Assembly: GCA_963921425.1 (NCBI GenBank)
Contig: OY992835.1
Span: 26,425,322 to 26,489,321, forward strand
Source of the DNA: Dryas octopetala
Lineage: Eukaryota > Streptophyta > Magnoliopsida > Rosales > Rosaceae
DNA: 64,000 nucleotides
Direction of reading: 5' to 3'
Shown: piece after piece, positions 22,501 to 31,271 of the stretch
Layout: each line of letters opens with the position of its first letter
Position numbering within the stretch: position 1 is the first letter of the stretch
Made by a program: the position numbers and the translations under genes
Notes under the pieces: generated by a model
Seen by the model: the letters and a program-made list of their open reading frames with translations, nothing else
Told to the model about the DNA's origin: nothing
Database searches by the model: none

Positions 22501-25500
22501 GAAGAGGTAACCAAGTTGCAAAACAACGGGTTCATCCGGGAGGTCAACTACCCCGACTGGCTCGCCAACGTGGTCATGGTGAAAAAGAACAACGGGAAGT
22601 GGAGGATGTGCGTGGACTTCACCGATCTGAACAGGGCTTGTCCCAAGGATAGTTTTCCCTTGCCCAGAATAGATCAGCTCGTCGATGCAACAGCAGGACA
22701 TCAGCTCCTCAGTTTCATGGACGCCTACTCTGGATACAATCAGATCCTGATGCACAAGTCCGACCAGGAAGGCACATCTTTCATAACGGATCGCGGCATG
22801 TACTGTTACAAGGTCATGCCCTTCGGCCTCAAGAACGCCGGAGCCACCTACCAAAGGCTGGTCAACCACATGTTCAGATCTTCCATCGGCAAATCCGTAG
22901 AGGTTTACGTGGATGACATGCTGGTCAAAAGCATCAAGGCGGACGATCACGTCAAGGACCTCTCAGACATGTTCGGAGTCCTGAAGGAGTATCAGATGCG
23001 GCTGAACCCAGCCAAATGTGTCTTTGGGGTTCGGTCAGGAAAGTTCCTGGGCTACCTGGTCAGCCAACGGGGGATTGAAGCCAATCCGGAGAAGATCCAG
23101 GCTTTGATCAACATGAAGTCCCCAAGGACACGCAAGGAAATCCAGAGTCTGACTGGAAGAGTCGCCGCCCTGAACCGGTTCATCTCGAAGTCCACTGACC
23201 GGTGCCTCCCTTTCTTCAAAGCCTTAAAGGGAGCAGGGAAGAGCATAGAATGGACCCCCCAATGCGAGCAGGCCTTTCAAGATCTGAAAAGGCACATGGG
23301 GGAACCTCCCATCTTATCCAAACCGGAGGAAGGTGAAGAACTTTTCCTCTACCTTTCTGTTTCAGACTCGGCTCTCAGCTCGGTCCTGGTGAGGGAGGTC
23401 GGCGGTGTACAACACCCCGTCTTCTATACGAGCCGAGCCCTTGCCGATGCCGAGACCAGGTATCCAAAATTCGAGAAGATGGCTCTCGCCCTGGTCAGCT
23501 CGGCTCGGAAACTGAGACCCTACTTCCAGGCTCATTCTATCGTTGTCTTGACGGATCAGCCGCTCAGACAAATCCTAGCAAAACCTGAGACTTCAGGTCG
23601 GCTCATCAAGTGGTCAATCGAGCTCGGCGAATTTGACATCATCTACCGTCCCAGGACGGCCATCAAAGGTCAGGCCATGTCGGACTTCATCTGTGAGTCG
23701 ACCACCTCGACGGAGGATCCACCGCGCGCCGACGCTATGCCAGCAGCAGCCGATCCGAACAAAATCGGCGAACGCGGCCAGGTTGATCTCATCACCTGGA
23801 CCCTCTATGTGGACGGATCTTCCAACGCCATGGGAAGCGGGGCCGGGCTTGTTCTGATCTCCCCAGAACAAGTTGTGATGGAGTATGCTCTTCGCTTCAG
23901 ATTTCAAGCATCCAACAATGAAGCAGAGTATGAGGCACTCATCGCCGGGCTCAGATTGGCAAAAGAGCTCGGCGCGACCAAACTAAACATCTTCAGCGAC
24001 TCCCAGCTAATCGTCAATCAGATTTTGGGGGAGTATGAGACTCGAGAGCCTAGCATGACTGCTTACCTCGAGAAGACTCGTCTGCTACTTGGGAACTTCC
24101 ACGAATACAGAATATCCCAAATCCCGAGGGCAGAGAACTGCAGAGCCGACGCCTTGGCGCGCCTGGCTTCGGCCACAGACACCGGATCCGCCAGGCATGT
24201 TCCAGTCGAAATCCTGGACAGACCTAGCACCGCCGAAACCGAGGCCACGGTTATGCAAACCGAGGCCGAGCCGAACTGGATGACGCCAATCATCACCTAC
24301 TTGGTCTCCGGGATCCTCCCCCCAGAGAGGGATAAAGCACGTCTCATCAAAACGAGGTCGGCTCGGTTCAGCATGATCGATGGTCAGCTATACAAGAGGA
24401 GTTTCTCCCTGCCTTACTTGCGGTGTGTCACTCCCCAAGAAGGTCAGGATGTGCTGAGAGAAATCCACGAGGGGATATGCGGAAACCACTCGGGAGGAAG
24501 AGCCCTCGCCTACAAGACGATCAGACAGGGTTACTTCTGGCCGACGCTGAACAAGGACGCAGATCATCTGTCTCGCGCTTGTATCAAATGCCAGCAATTT
24601 GCCGCGGTTCCCCATCATCCTCCCCAGTTGCTGACCTCCATATCCAGCCCCTGGCCGTTCGCGCAGTGGGGACTCGATCTGATCGGTCCTATGCCGAAGG
24701 CTAAAGGGCAAGTCACCATGGCGGTGGTAGCAGTCGACTACTTCACCAAATGGGCCGAGGCCGAGCCCCTGGCCACAACCACAGCCGAACGGATGGAGAC
24801 CTTCGTCTGGAAGAACATCATTTGCCGGTTCGGCATGCCGCACACCATCATTGCGGACAATGGCAAGCAGTTCGACTGCAAGAAGTTCAGGAGTTTTTGT
24901 TCACGTCTGAACATCAACTTGCGCTTCACCGCGCCCTACCATCCGCAGTCGAACGGACAGGTCGAGGCCATCAACAAGATCATCAAGAAAACCCTCAAGA
25001 CTAAACTAGATAAGGCTAAGGGAAATTGGCCTGAACTCCTGCCAGAGGTACTTTGGTCCTACCGAACTTCCTATCGCAACTCCACGAAGGAAACACCCTA
25101 TGCGTTGGCGTTCGGAACTGACGCTGTCGTCCCGGTCGAAATGGGGACTCCTTCATTCCGGACCGGCACGTACAATCCCGAGACCAATGACGCCGGACTT
25201 CGGCTCGGCCTGGACATGATCGAGGAGAGGCGAACCGACGCCGATCTCTGCCGAGCCGCCTACCAACAAAGGGTAGCCAAATACTACAATCAAAGGGTCA
25301 GACCCAGAAGCTTCGGATTGGGCAATCTCGTCATGAAAAAGAATCCCCTTGCCATCAAAGAGAGCTCATTCGATCCGAACTGGACCGGACCATATAGAAT
25401 CACGGGCATAGTCAAGCCCGGCACTTACAACTTGGCCACTCTGGCTGGGAAGCCTCTCAAGCATAGCTGGAACGCTGAACACTTGAAGACTTATTACCAG

Positions 25501-25503
25501 TAA
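19564..25503 (+). CDS. Gag-Pol polyprotein of a Tat-lineage Ty3/gypsy retrotransposon, intact
   Basis: One open frame from ATG 19564 (MTTIFRDTSSSSG) to TAA at 25501-25503 gives 1,979 aa. The frame is open upstream but has no earlier ATG. In order: an N-terminal coiled coil (residues ~40-85), a disordered Arg/Pro/Gly linker, the retrotransposon Gag domain (~340-445), a CX2C-type region (CKYHSNHGHVTGDCY), an aspartic protease with FVDGGSSVNIL (~725-745), and a reverse transcriptase with the YVDD box at bases 22906-22917 (~1115-1118). Next comes the Ty3-type RNase H (VSDSALSSVL..VLTDQPL, ~1262-1370) and a second, archaeal-type RNase H (LYVDGSSNAMGSGAG..IFSDSQL, ~1413-1540). Integrase follows, with an HHCC zinc finger (~1635-1680) and core motifs GLDLIGP, ADNGKQF and NGQVEAIN. 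No chromodomain is seen. Gag and Pol are fused without a frameshift. Confidence 0.96.
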   Translation: MTTIFRDTSSSSGASQNDEQHQPETPEKTRGAQLPRTPKSKGSSKIRAAHKLLKESQRHLAAENALLKQNNELLAKQAELAGELARHRAQLENSGGSSFRSRRTRNEQEVLSPSHSRQSIPAEPNDQTDRQDSDYVFPGFEDMPPAEQTECLNAHRLLQQKQAAFGKHAPRNSGGNRADPNTNRRPPAQSRLGANGPAGSNETRGPIRNRLGPIASQDPSPSGAHSGRRSVSDRLGSTMIMSDRQPASERLTRQPVSERLGNQAECSGENVAEPTPPNVENLVRTLVQDQIRSVHDRLGHVEVSRGYTGRADHGEELPLPYTSRIMDAEVSRDTKPPKMDQYDGTKDPYDHLDSFRYAMEARQASEATKCRIFPSTLKGSARGWFRTLQPNSIDSFSDLRRAFLARYRVVSERLYNLNDMSLIKQQEGESLKAYLIRFNIEYTKCDDCDDRSAKNALMQGLHAGGLRSHLMRNPPSTYDELSAEATKWARAEEWDAQVEALNPRPTSAKRKEGEVATPKPQVQSKKTRTEEPRQLLGKGPKFVQYTEYTPLNAGLETIYSKVKDQLPVAREIKGPPPDKIKEGVFCKYHSNHGHVTGDCYALRDGIETLARAGKINQFLAGGPRVPKAAPKKPTNTIEVQDAAIGSIGGGPTFVGNSNRSQKEYVRQAAQAHESLSIQAGQPSTSKRQRKDWAPVTFEPNEANEIIFPHYDPVVIVAEVAGTTIARSFVDGGSSVNILYHSAFAQMGIGEDKLETDTPALVGFGGEVVQPLGHIYLPLSLGKGPIKKTCMTYFIVVKRPSAYNIILGRPALVDLDCIVHYANLLIKCPVGDDCIVIQGDQCSARSCYAASIKQKGQLPNSQELDSIADSGRWPRAETFDFTSEPISDSRPLPAEAWEEVPVSDETPDRLVRVGTQISPEQRSAIIDFLRANAEVFAWSYDDMPGISSDVITHRLNTDPGCKPVRQKRRSYDPVRYAAMAEEVTKLQNNGFIREVNYPDWLANVVMVKKNNGKWRMCVDFTDLNRACPKDSFPLPRIDQLVDATAGHQLLSFMDAYSGYNQILMHKSDQEGTSFITDRGMYCYKVMPFGLKNAGATYQRLVNHMFRSSIGKSVEVYVDDMLVKSIKADDHVKDLSDMFGVLKEYQMRLNPAKCVFGVRSGKFLGYLVSQRGIEANPEKIQALINMKSPRTRKEIQSLTGRVAALNRFISKSTDRCLPFFKALKGAGKSIEWTPQCEQAFQDLKRHMGEPPILSKPEEGEELFLYLSVSDSALSSVLVREVGGVQHPVFYTSRALADAETRYPKFEKMALALVSSARKLRPYFQAHSIVVLTDQPLRQILAKPETSGRLIKWSIELGEFDIIYRPRTAIKGQAMSDFICESTTSTEDPPRADAMPAAADPNKIGERGQVDLITWTLYVDGSSNAMGSGAGLVLISPEQVVMEYALRFRFQASNNEAEYEALIAGLRLAKELGATKLNIFSDSQLIVNQILGEYETREPSMTAYLEKTRLLLGNFHEYRISQIPRAENCRADALARLASATDTGSARHVPVEILDRPSTAETEATVMQTEAEPNWMTPIITYLVSGILPPERDKARLIKTRSARFSMIDGQLYKRSFSLPYLRCVTPQEGQDVLREIHEGICGNHSGGRALAYKTIRQGYFWPTLNKDADHLSRACIKCQQFAAVPHHPPQLLTSISSPWPFAQWGLDLIGPMPKAKGQVTMAVVAVDYFTKWAEAEPLATTTAERMETFVWKNIICRFGMPHTIIADNGKQFDCKKFRSFCSRLNINLRFTAPYHPQSNGQVEAINKIIKKTLKTKLDKAKGNWPELLPEVLWSYRTSYRNSTKETPYALAFGTDAVVPVEMGTPSFRTGTYNPETNDAGLRLGLDMIEERRTDADLCRAAYQQRVAKYYNQRVRPRSFGLGNLVMKKNPLAIKESSFDPNWTGPYRITGIVKPGTYNLATLAGKPLKHSWNAEHLKTYYQ

Positions 25504-26735
25504 AAATGTAGTTAGGATCGGGGACTGTCCGACCTAACACCCTTTCCAATCAATGAAAAGATGAACATTTTTTCTACTCATTTTTCTTCTTATTTTTCGA
25601 AGCAAACACTGGGGACTCTACTCCTATACACTTCTAACAAAGAGGAAAGATCTAAGTGTTTCCTTCGAAAAAATAATAAACTCATGTGCCGAGCCGAAGT
25701 GCCATTTCCGGCCCGATGCTCGGCATATTACAGACTCATCAGGTCTATAAACTCATGTGTCGAGCGGGCGCGCCATTTTCGGCCCGATGCTCGGCATATT
25801 ACAGACTCATCAGGTCTATAAACTCATGTGTCGAGCGGGCGCGCCATTTCCGGCCCGATGCTCGGCATATTACAGACTCATCAGGTCTATAAACTCATGT
25901 GTCGAGCGGGCGCGCCATTTCCGGCCCGATGCTCGGCATATTACAGACTCATCAGGTCTATAAACTCATGTGTCGAGCGGGCGCGCCATTTCCGGCCCGA
26001 TGCTCGGCATATTACAGACTCATCAGGTCTATAAACTCATGTGTCGAGCGGGCGCGCCATTTCCGGCCCGATGCTCGGCATATTACAGACTCATCAGGTC
26101 TATAAACTCCCGTGCCGAACTAGCGCGCCACTTTCGGCCCAATGCTCGGCATGGTACAGACTTATCAGGTCTATAAAAATCCCTGTCTGAGCCGAAGCGA
26201 CTTCCTACAGTCCTAACGTTCAACAGGATATTTCTAAAAGAAAAATAAACACTCCAACCAAAACTTTCATCGTGCATGCCGAGCCGATCTGAAAGTAGGT
26301 TTGAATATTTTTCTCAAAAAACTGCATTCCTAAATATCTCAATGGGTATGCCGAGCCCATCCGAGATCAATGGTTTTTTTAAATTTTTACTTATCCTGGT
26401 TATGCTTATCAAGCTGATCCGAAGACAAGTTCTAATTTATCATCACCATTCATTTTCATTTTAATCGGCATGCCGAGCCGATCTCAAAATGTCTTGGTTC
26501 TTATTATGTTTTCACTTTTATCATTTTCTTTTCCATGTGTTATTAGTTTTTGTCGTTAGCTTAATTTCCGAGCCGAACTGACAGCAACTTGTATCATATA
26601 AAGAAAATTCTGATAAAATTAAACAACATAAAACCAAATACAAATTGTTCCAAAAACAATTAAACCCGAGCCACACTTCGGCTCGGGAACAAAAAACAAA
26701 AACAAGACAACATAAAAGTTAAATAAAATCAGCCA
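25504..26735 (+). repeat. Non-coding region between pol and the antisense gene, including a seven-unit 71-bp tandem array
   Basis: Units start near 25680, 25751, 25822, 25893, 25964, 26035 and 26106; the array ends at about 26176. The consensus unit runs from ACTCATGTGTCGAGCGGGCG through CGCCATTTCCGGCCCGATGC and CATATTACAGACTCATCAGG to TCTATAA. Middle units are almost identical; the first and last are diverged. Most carry the palindrome GGCGCGCC. Downstream, at 26177-26735, lie spaced GCCGAGCCGA motifs in AT-rich text. Variable tandem repeats in this position are known from Tat-lineage elements of other plants. Confidence 0.92.
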
Positions 26736-27424
26736 TCATGCAGATCGCTCGGCAGGGCCGTCCTGGATCGGCTCGGTAGACTCCTCGGGCGTCTCCTCGC
26801 CGAGCTGCACCACCTCAACCCCGCCGATCTGCATCTCAGCATTGGGATCGGATTCGGGGACCGGGGGAATCGGGGTCGGCTCATATGCAGGCAGTGGAGG
26901 ATCTTCCGGAGTCGGCTCGACTTCGGCGCGGACTTGGCGATCGAGAGGAGGAAGCTCATCCTGTTGACTTCCCTGGGTGTCTTCGTCGTCCTCGGACTCG
27001 CCAAGGAATGATACATCCCAGTCCGGCCTCTTCGATTTGATCGCCTCCAAAAGCTCCTGATACCCATCAAAATGGGCATCAGCCAGTGCCTGGGCGCTCG
27101 GCACTTCAGATCGACGTCGGAGTTCGACATTCTCGATCCTCCGTTCAGCAGCCTCGATGTCTCGCTGGAGATCGCCGACATAGTGCCTCAAGTCAGCCAC
27201 ATTTTGCTCTGAGGATGCAAGCTCCTTACTGAGCCGAGCGACCTCTTCCTCCTTCCTGGCCAGGCTGGTCTGCAGACCCTCCGACCGTTCGCGCTCGGCA
27301 TTGGCCGTCCGCTCGGCTTCGGCCAGCTTCTCTTTTAGCTCCAGAATTCGTGCCCGAAACCTCTCCAGTTTCGCCTCGGCATCGACGGCGGCCTTGGCAG
27401 CTTCGAACTGCCTCATGGCGAGCT

Positions 27425-27473
<49 letters not shown>

Positions 27474-29167
27474 AACAAATTCATTACTAATCCGGGCCGA
27501 GCGAATAGACAAAATCCGAAGTAAAAGAGACTTACCAACATGGCCTGGCGGGATGCGATCAGAGCCTGGTGGCTGAAGCCCGGCTCGCCGTGATCGGCCC
27601 ACAGCCCCTCCTGCACCCTCGCGGTCATCACGCGCTTGAGGCCCGTGACGAACGGCTCGAGGCCGGGGACTACCTCCACCGCCTTCAGGGGCGCCGAACC
27701 GGACGCCCCGGCACCAGAACCGCCGGGCTCGGCCCGAGCCCTCTTCTCCACCGGGGCCTCGGCCTGGGGAGCCTTCCTCTTCTCTGCTTGCCGAACCGGT
27801 CTCGGCGCAGGAGATCTTGGCTGAGCTGCCGCTGGAGCAGGAGCCTGGACCGGCTCGGCAGGGGGCCGCCCCGCTGCTTTCTTCTGAACGCTCCGGGCCG
27901 CCCTCCTCCTAAGGCGAGTCTCCAGGTCGGTGGGCGCCATTCCCCTCTCGGCTCTAGGATTCCACCTGGGCACAAACCAGGAGATCCCGCTCAGTCTGAT
28001 CTGGGTTTCCCCGAGCAGAAACTTGGTTGACAAGTACTCTGCTGGTGAGTTCCTGATCGCGGCGATCTGGTCCTTGAGCTCGCCTCGGAGCTTGTACTTG
28101 CCCCAGCTGACTGCAAAGGCGAAACCAAAAAGAGTTAGACAAAAATATAATACAATTAACACAATACGTATGCAAATTGTCCTCGGATCGGCCCCTAACA
28201 CCCAATGCCCACCTGGAATTCTAAAAGCTCTGGGGACCCGAGCCGAGGTCATTCTGTTCGGATCGGCGAACTCCCAATCCCCAGAGACAAAGAAGTATCT
28301 TTTCTTCCATGTCTTCTGGGAGGAAGGATTCCCACCGAAGAGTGGCCCCGAGTACGCCTGGAGGTTGTAGAATCCGAGCTCGCTCTGCTTCGACCTCAGC
28401 GCGTAGTTGCAGAACAGGATATCCTTGTGTGGCACACACTTGTGCACTTTGTGCCACAAGATGTGCATGGACAGGATGATCCTGTATACATTCGGGTTCA
28501 GCTGGTGTGGCGCCGCGCCGATCGTCGCGAGCCAATCCTGCAGGAAGGTGTGCAGGGGAAGCCGAACCCCGTTCTCAAACATCTCCGGGTACATAGTCAC
28601 CCATCCTACCGGGGGTCGGCTCGGCTTCTCCCCCTCGGTCGGCAACCTCATCAACACGGAGTCGGGAACCGAGTACCTATCCCTCAAGTCCCTGAGATGG
28701 TACTCGGTCATCTCATTGGGGATCTGATCGGCCTTCCACGCCAGTTCCTCGTAGAAGTCCGGGTCGATCGGACTTCCCGTCACCCCCTGAGCCGAGGTCG
28801 ATGCCTCGTGACCTCTATCCCTCTCATCCGAGCCTGAAGTGAGTCTGCTCGGGATGGTGGCGATCGGCTCGACGTCAAGAGGTTCTTCGTCACCTCCTTC
28901 GGCCGTGCCTTGTTCCCAGTCGGAACTCAATATCTCGGGGTTTTCCTGATCCCCTCGGGCTCGGCGCTCTCCACCCGGATTGCGATTCAGTGCCGAGCCG
29001 GCCTCGTCTAACTCTTCGGACAAGCCGTCCCAACTCGCCTCACCCGCAGGTGGGCTTCGGCTCGGCTCGGCCTCATTCGCAGATGGGCTTCGGCTCATCT
29101 CGGCCTCACTATCTCCTTGAAAGGCCTCTCCAGAGCCGAGCCGACCACTCGAGTCAGTCTCAGACAT
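26736..29167 (-). CDS. Antisense gene of the retrotransposon: 'putative gypsy type transposon' (PF04195-like) protein with coiled coil, three exons
   Basis: On the minus strand, exons 29167-28213, 28110-27536 and 27422-26736 join to 2,217 nt, giving 738 aa. Introns: 28212-28111 (102 nt, GTGGGC..TTTGCAG) and 27535-27423 (113 nt, GTAAGT..T-run..GCAG). Intron 1 is a multiple of three and open, so an unspliced form would still read through. Residues 1-135 are acidic and Ser-rich. About 145-320 (AWKADQIPNEMTEYHLRDLR; HTFLQDWLATIGAAPHQLNP) resembles the plant family PF04195. Next is a basic Pro/Ala/Arg stretch (~385-460), then a coiled coil (~511-610) and an acidic Pro-rich tail. Related antisense ORFs are known in Tat elements such as Retand and Grande; the role is unknown. 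A TATA box at 29483-29491 suggests its own promoter. Confidence 0.85.
27427..27472. repeat. 46-bp poly(A)/poly(T) tract inside intron 2 of the antisense gene
   Basis: An unbroken A run on the + strand becomes a T run directly before the GCAG acceptor on the minus strand. It thus serves as the polypyrimidine tract of that intron. Confidence 0.95.
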
Positions 29168-29482
29168 TATAAACACTTTCTCACTTTTCTCTCTCTTGCT
29201 TTTTGGATCAAAAAGCTCTTTTTCTCAAGAACACCCAGAAAACCCGAAAAACACAAAAACTCAGAAAGGAGGAGAATCACTTACTGGTTTTCCTCCGCCC
29301 AAAGTTTCCGCCCCAAACACCCTCGGAACCACCTCGCCTACCGCCGTACGTGGTCGGATTCGGGATCGGACAACTCCAAAGGCGACGGTGTGAGAAAGAA
29401 GTCTGCGGTGAGAGGAAGGGTTTTCGCAGAGGAAGAAGAGAAAGTCTGAAGATGAAAGTGAGGGAAGAGAGAGAAAACCACC

Positions 29483-29491
29483 CCTTTTATA
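29483..29491 (-). promoter_or_regulatory. TATA box of the antisense gene
   Basis: Reading on the minus strand, TATAAAAGG sits about 315 bp upstream of ATG 29167. The predicted start would be near 29455, leaving a ~290-nt leader. The motif is a near-perfect plant TATA consensus and lies outside the LTR. Confidence 0.6.
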
Positions 29492-29780
29492 CCCCATGCA
29501 ACTCAGATCTCAGCCCTTCATTTCTGGCGCTTCACATGCCAGATCTTGACACCTGTCAAGCATTCAAAAATGCCCATAACGAGGTGACCCTTACGTTCCC
29601 CCATGCAGAAATCAAACGTCTCTTCACCTGTCCCTGAGATGTTTTGACTAATCACAAGTCGTCCTGTGTTCGGATCTTCGGGAACCTGGGCTCGCAAGGT
29701 TCGGCTCGGATCAAGCAACATGCTACCTTTGGGATTGTCCTTACACTTCAACTTCCAATCCACCACTGCCCGCTCGGATC

Positions 29781-29797
29781 GGAAGTTGGGGGACTCC
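29781..29797 (+). other. Polypurine tract region next to the 3' LTR
   Basis: GGAAGTTGGGGGACTCC directly precedes the 3' LTR start (TGTTTG at 29798). The purine core is GGGGGA. This is the expected primer for plus-strand synthesis. Confidence 0.7.
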
Positions 29798-30863
29798 TGT
29801 TTGTGGGAAAATCCACATCGATCCGAACAACCAGTCACAGCTCGACACGTGGCTGGTCAACATCCACCTCGGAGTTTGATTCTCAGTGGTCACACTTTGA
29901 CTTCCACGTCATCGCTGATCGGCACTTCCTCTATCAGCTCAGACCGGATCTCCACTCCGGCCCTCCATGTTCCATCCGAGCCGAACCGATGATCTTCCAT
30001 GGGGTCGAGTGTCCATCTTCCCACGATCATCGCGGCTCGGCTCGGCTCGGCACAAGAGACGGCTTCCTTCCGAGTTCTGGCGTCGACCAGTTAGGGCTCG
30101 GTAAGACTCCAATCTATGGACCGGCTCGGCCTGGAATCCCATGTCCGATCCGACCACATATGGACTTCGTGTCTTCGCGTGGGAACATGTGTTCGGCTCG
30201 GCTCGGCTCGGCTCTCCGCCGCCATTCCCAGGAAGATCATGCTGAGACGAACCGCCACACTTGAATGCATCTGACACAATCTTCTGACAGATAGAATATC
30301 AGGCTTGCATTCATGACTGCTGGGCAGTTTGTCTGGACCTTCCAACCTTGCATTTAATGGAGCATTCAATGCAACATTAAATGCTGAGGAAGCAAGCAGC
30401 TGAGCATGCAACTAGGTCTGACCAGGTGCGTGGGTCTCTGGCAGCCATTCATTCACATACAGGTATCTTACTCATTAAGGTTTCCTTTTGCTTATATATA
30501 TCAAGACATATGCACAAAATGAGGTATCTAGCAATCCACCAATATACACGCAAAAACACTGGCATTCCCTTCTACAAAAAAAAGCCTACCCAACTTGCTG
30601 AGAATAACCCAGAACATTTGCCTTGTTCTTCCCATTCTCCCAAGTTCTTCCTTTGTTCTTCCTCACCCACCATCAAACACCACCACTGACTTCATCATCG
30701 GAGTGTGTTTGGCTGGTACCACACCGGTCCATCTCCTTTGATCTTGTTTTTGTCTACAGGAAGATCTCAACCAGCATCCACTTCATCATCCAGCAAAGCA
30801 CCTGATCAGCCAGGTCAACTTATCTAAGTTGTTGCATCTACCTTACGAGAATTTGCATCAACA
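29798..30863 (+). repeat. 3' long terminal repeat, 1,066 bp
   Basis: Same ends and length as the 5' LTR; the translated stretches of both copies are identical. Its TATA-like motif (30492-30502) points toward the K+ transporter start codon about 0.8 kb away. It is followed directly by the CGAAT duplication. Confidence 0.96.
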
Positions 30864-30868
30864 CGAAT

Positions 30869-31271
30869 GAATTTGGTATTTTACCCAAATTTTAAGCTTT
30901 ATACTTATAAATTTATAATTGATAGGATTTGGATGAGAGCGATTCGGGCCGAAACTGCAATGCAAGCAACTCTGACACCTCTTCTCTTCTCTTCTAGGAA
31001 AATTATGCCTGCTAAATGTTTTCTCCTTTATTTCTTATCATCTCCTATTAATCTATTATTATAATATAAATAGCTTTTTATGTTTTAACAACTTTTTATT
31101 TTTTATTTTTGAAGACACACGCACAGAGTTGACGTCTACCTTGAGCCTTGAGCCTTGAGGGACAGAGAGAGAGAGTTTCTTGCTCAGTTGAAATATTGAA
31201 GGATCGAAGGTTGAAGGTGTTAGGTATATAGATAGATAGATAGATAGGTTAGATAAGAATTGAGATAGCCA
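30869..31271 (+). promoter_or_regulatory. Residual proximal promoter and 5' UTR of the K+ transporter gene
   Basis: Only about 400 bp of non-transposon sequence separates the retrotransposon from ATG 31272. AT-rich TATA-like text (TATAATATAAATAG) occurs near 31060-31074. GATA repeats (ATAGATAGATAG) lie near 31226-31245. Confidence 0.5.

Larger units (their letters stand above)
18410..30868 (+). mobile_element. Complete Tat-lineage Ty3/gypsy LTR retrotransposon with target-site duplication
   Basis: A 5-bp duplication, CGAAT, lies at 18410-18414 and 30864-30868. The element proper is 18415-30863 (12,449 bp). In order it has a 5' LTR, a primer-binding site, an unbroken gag-pol frame, a 71-bp tandem array, an antisense spliced gene, a polypurine tract and a 3' LTR. 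A second archaeal-type RNase H, the lack of a chromodomain, and an antisense ORF between pol and the 3' LTR are known hallmarks of the Tat group (Tat/Retand/Ogre/Grande). All long translated stretches of the two LTRs are identical, so the insertion looks very recent and could be active. Confidence 0.95.

Noticed and set aside
25686..26176. Series of overlapping 68-codon open frames repeated every 71 bp, superficially like a CRISPR array or small-gene family
   Set aside because: There are no unique spacers; the whole 71-bp unit repeats. A 71-bp period is not a multiple of three, so open frames recur by chance. It is a tandem array within the retrotransposon.
27569..28837. Plus-strand open frames (153 and 210 codons) opposite the antisense gene
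   Set aside because: They are mirror images of the antisense exons and are Pro/Arg/Gly-rich without domain features.
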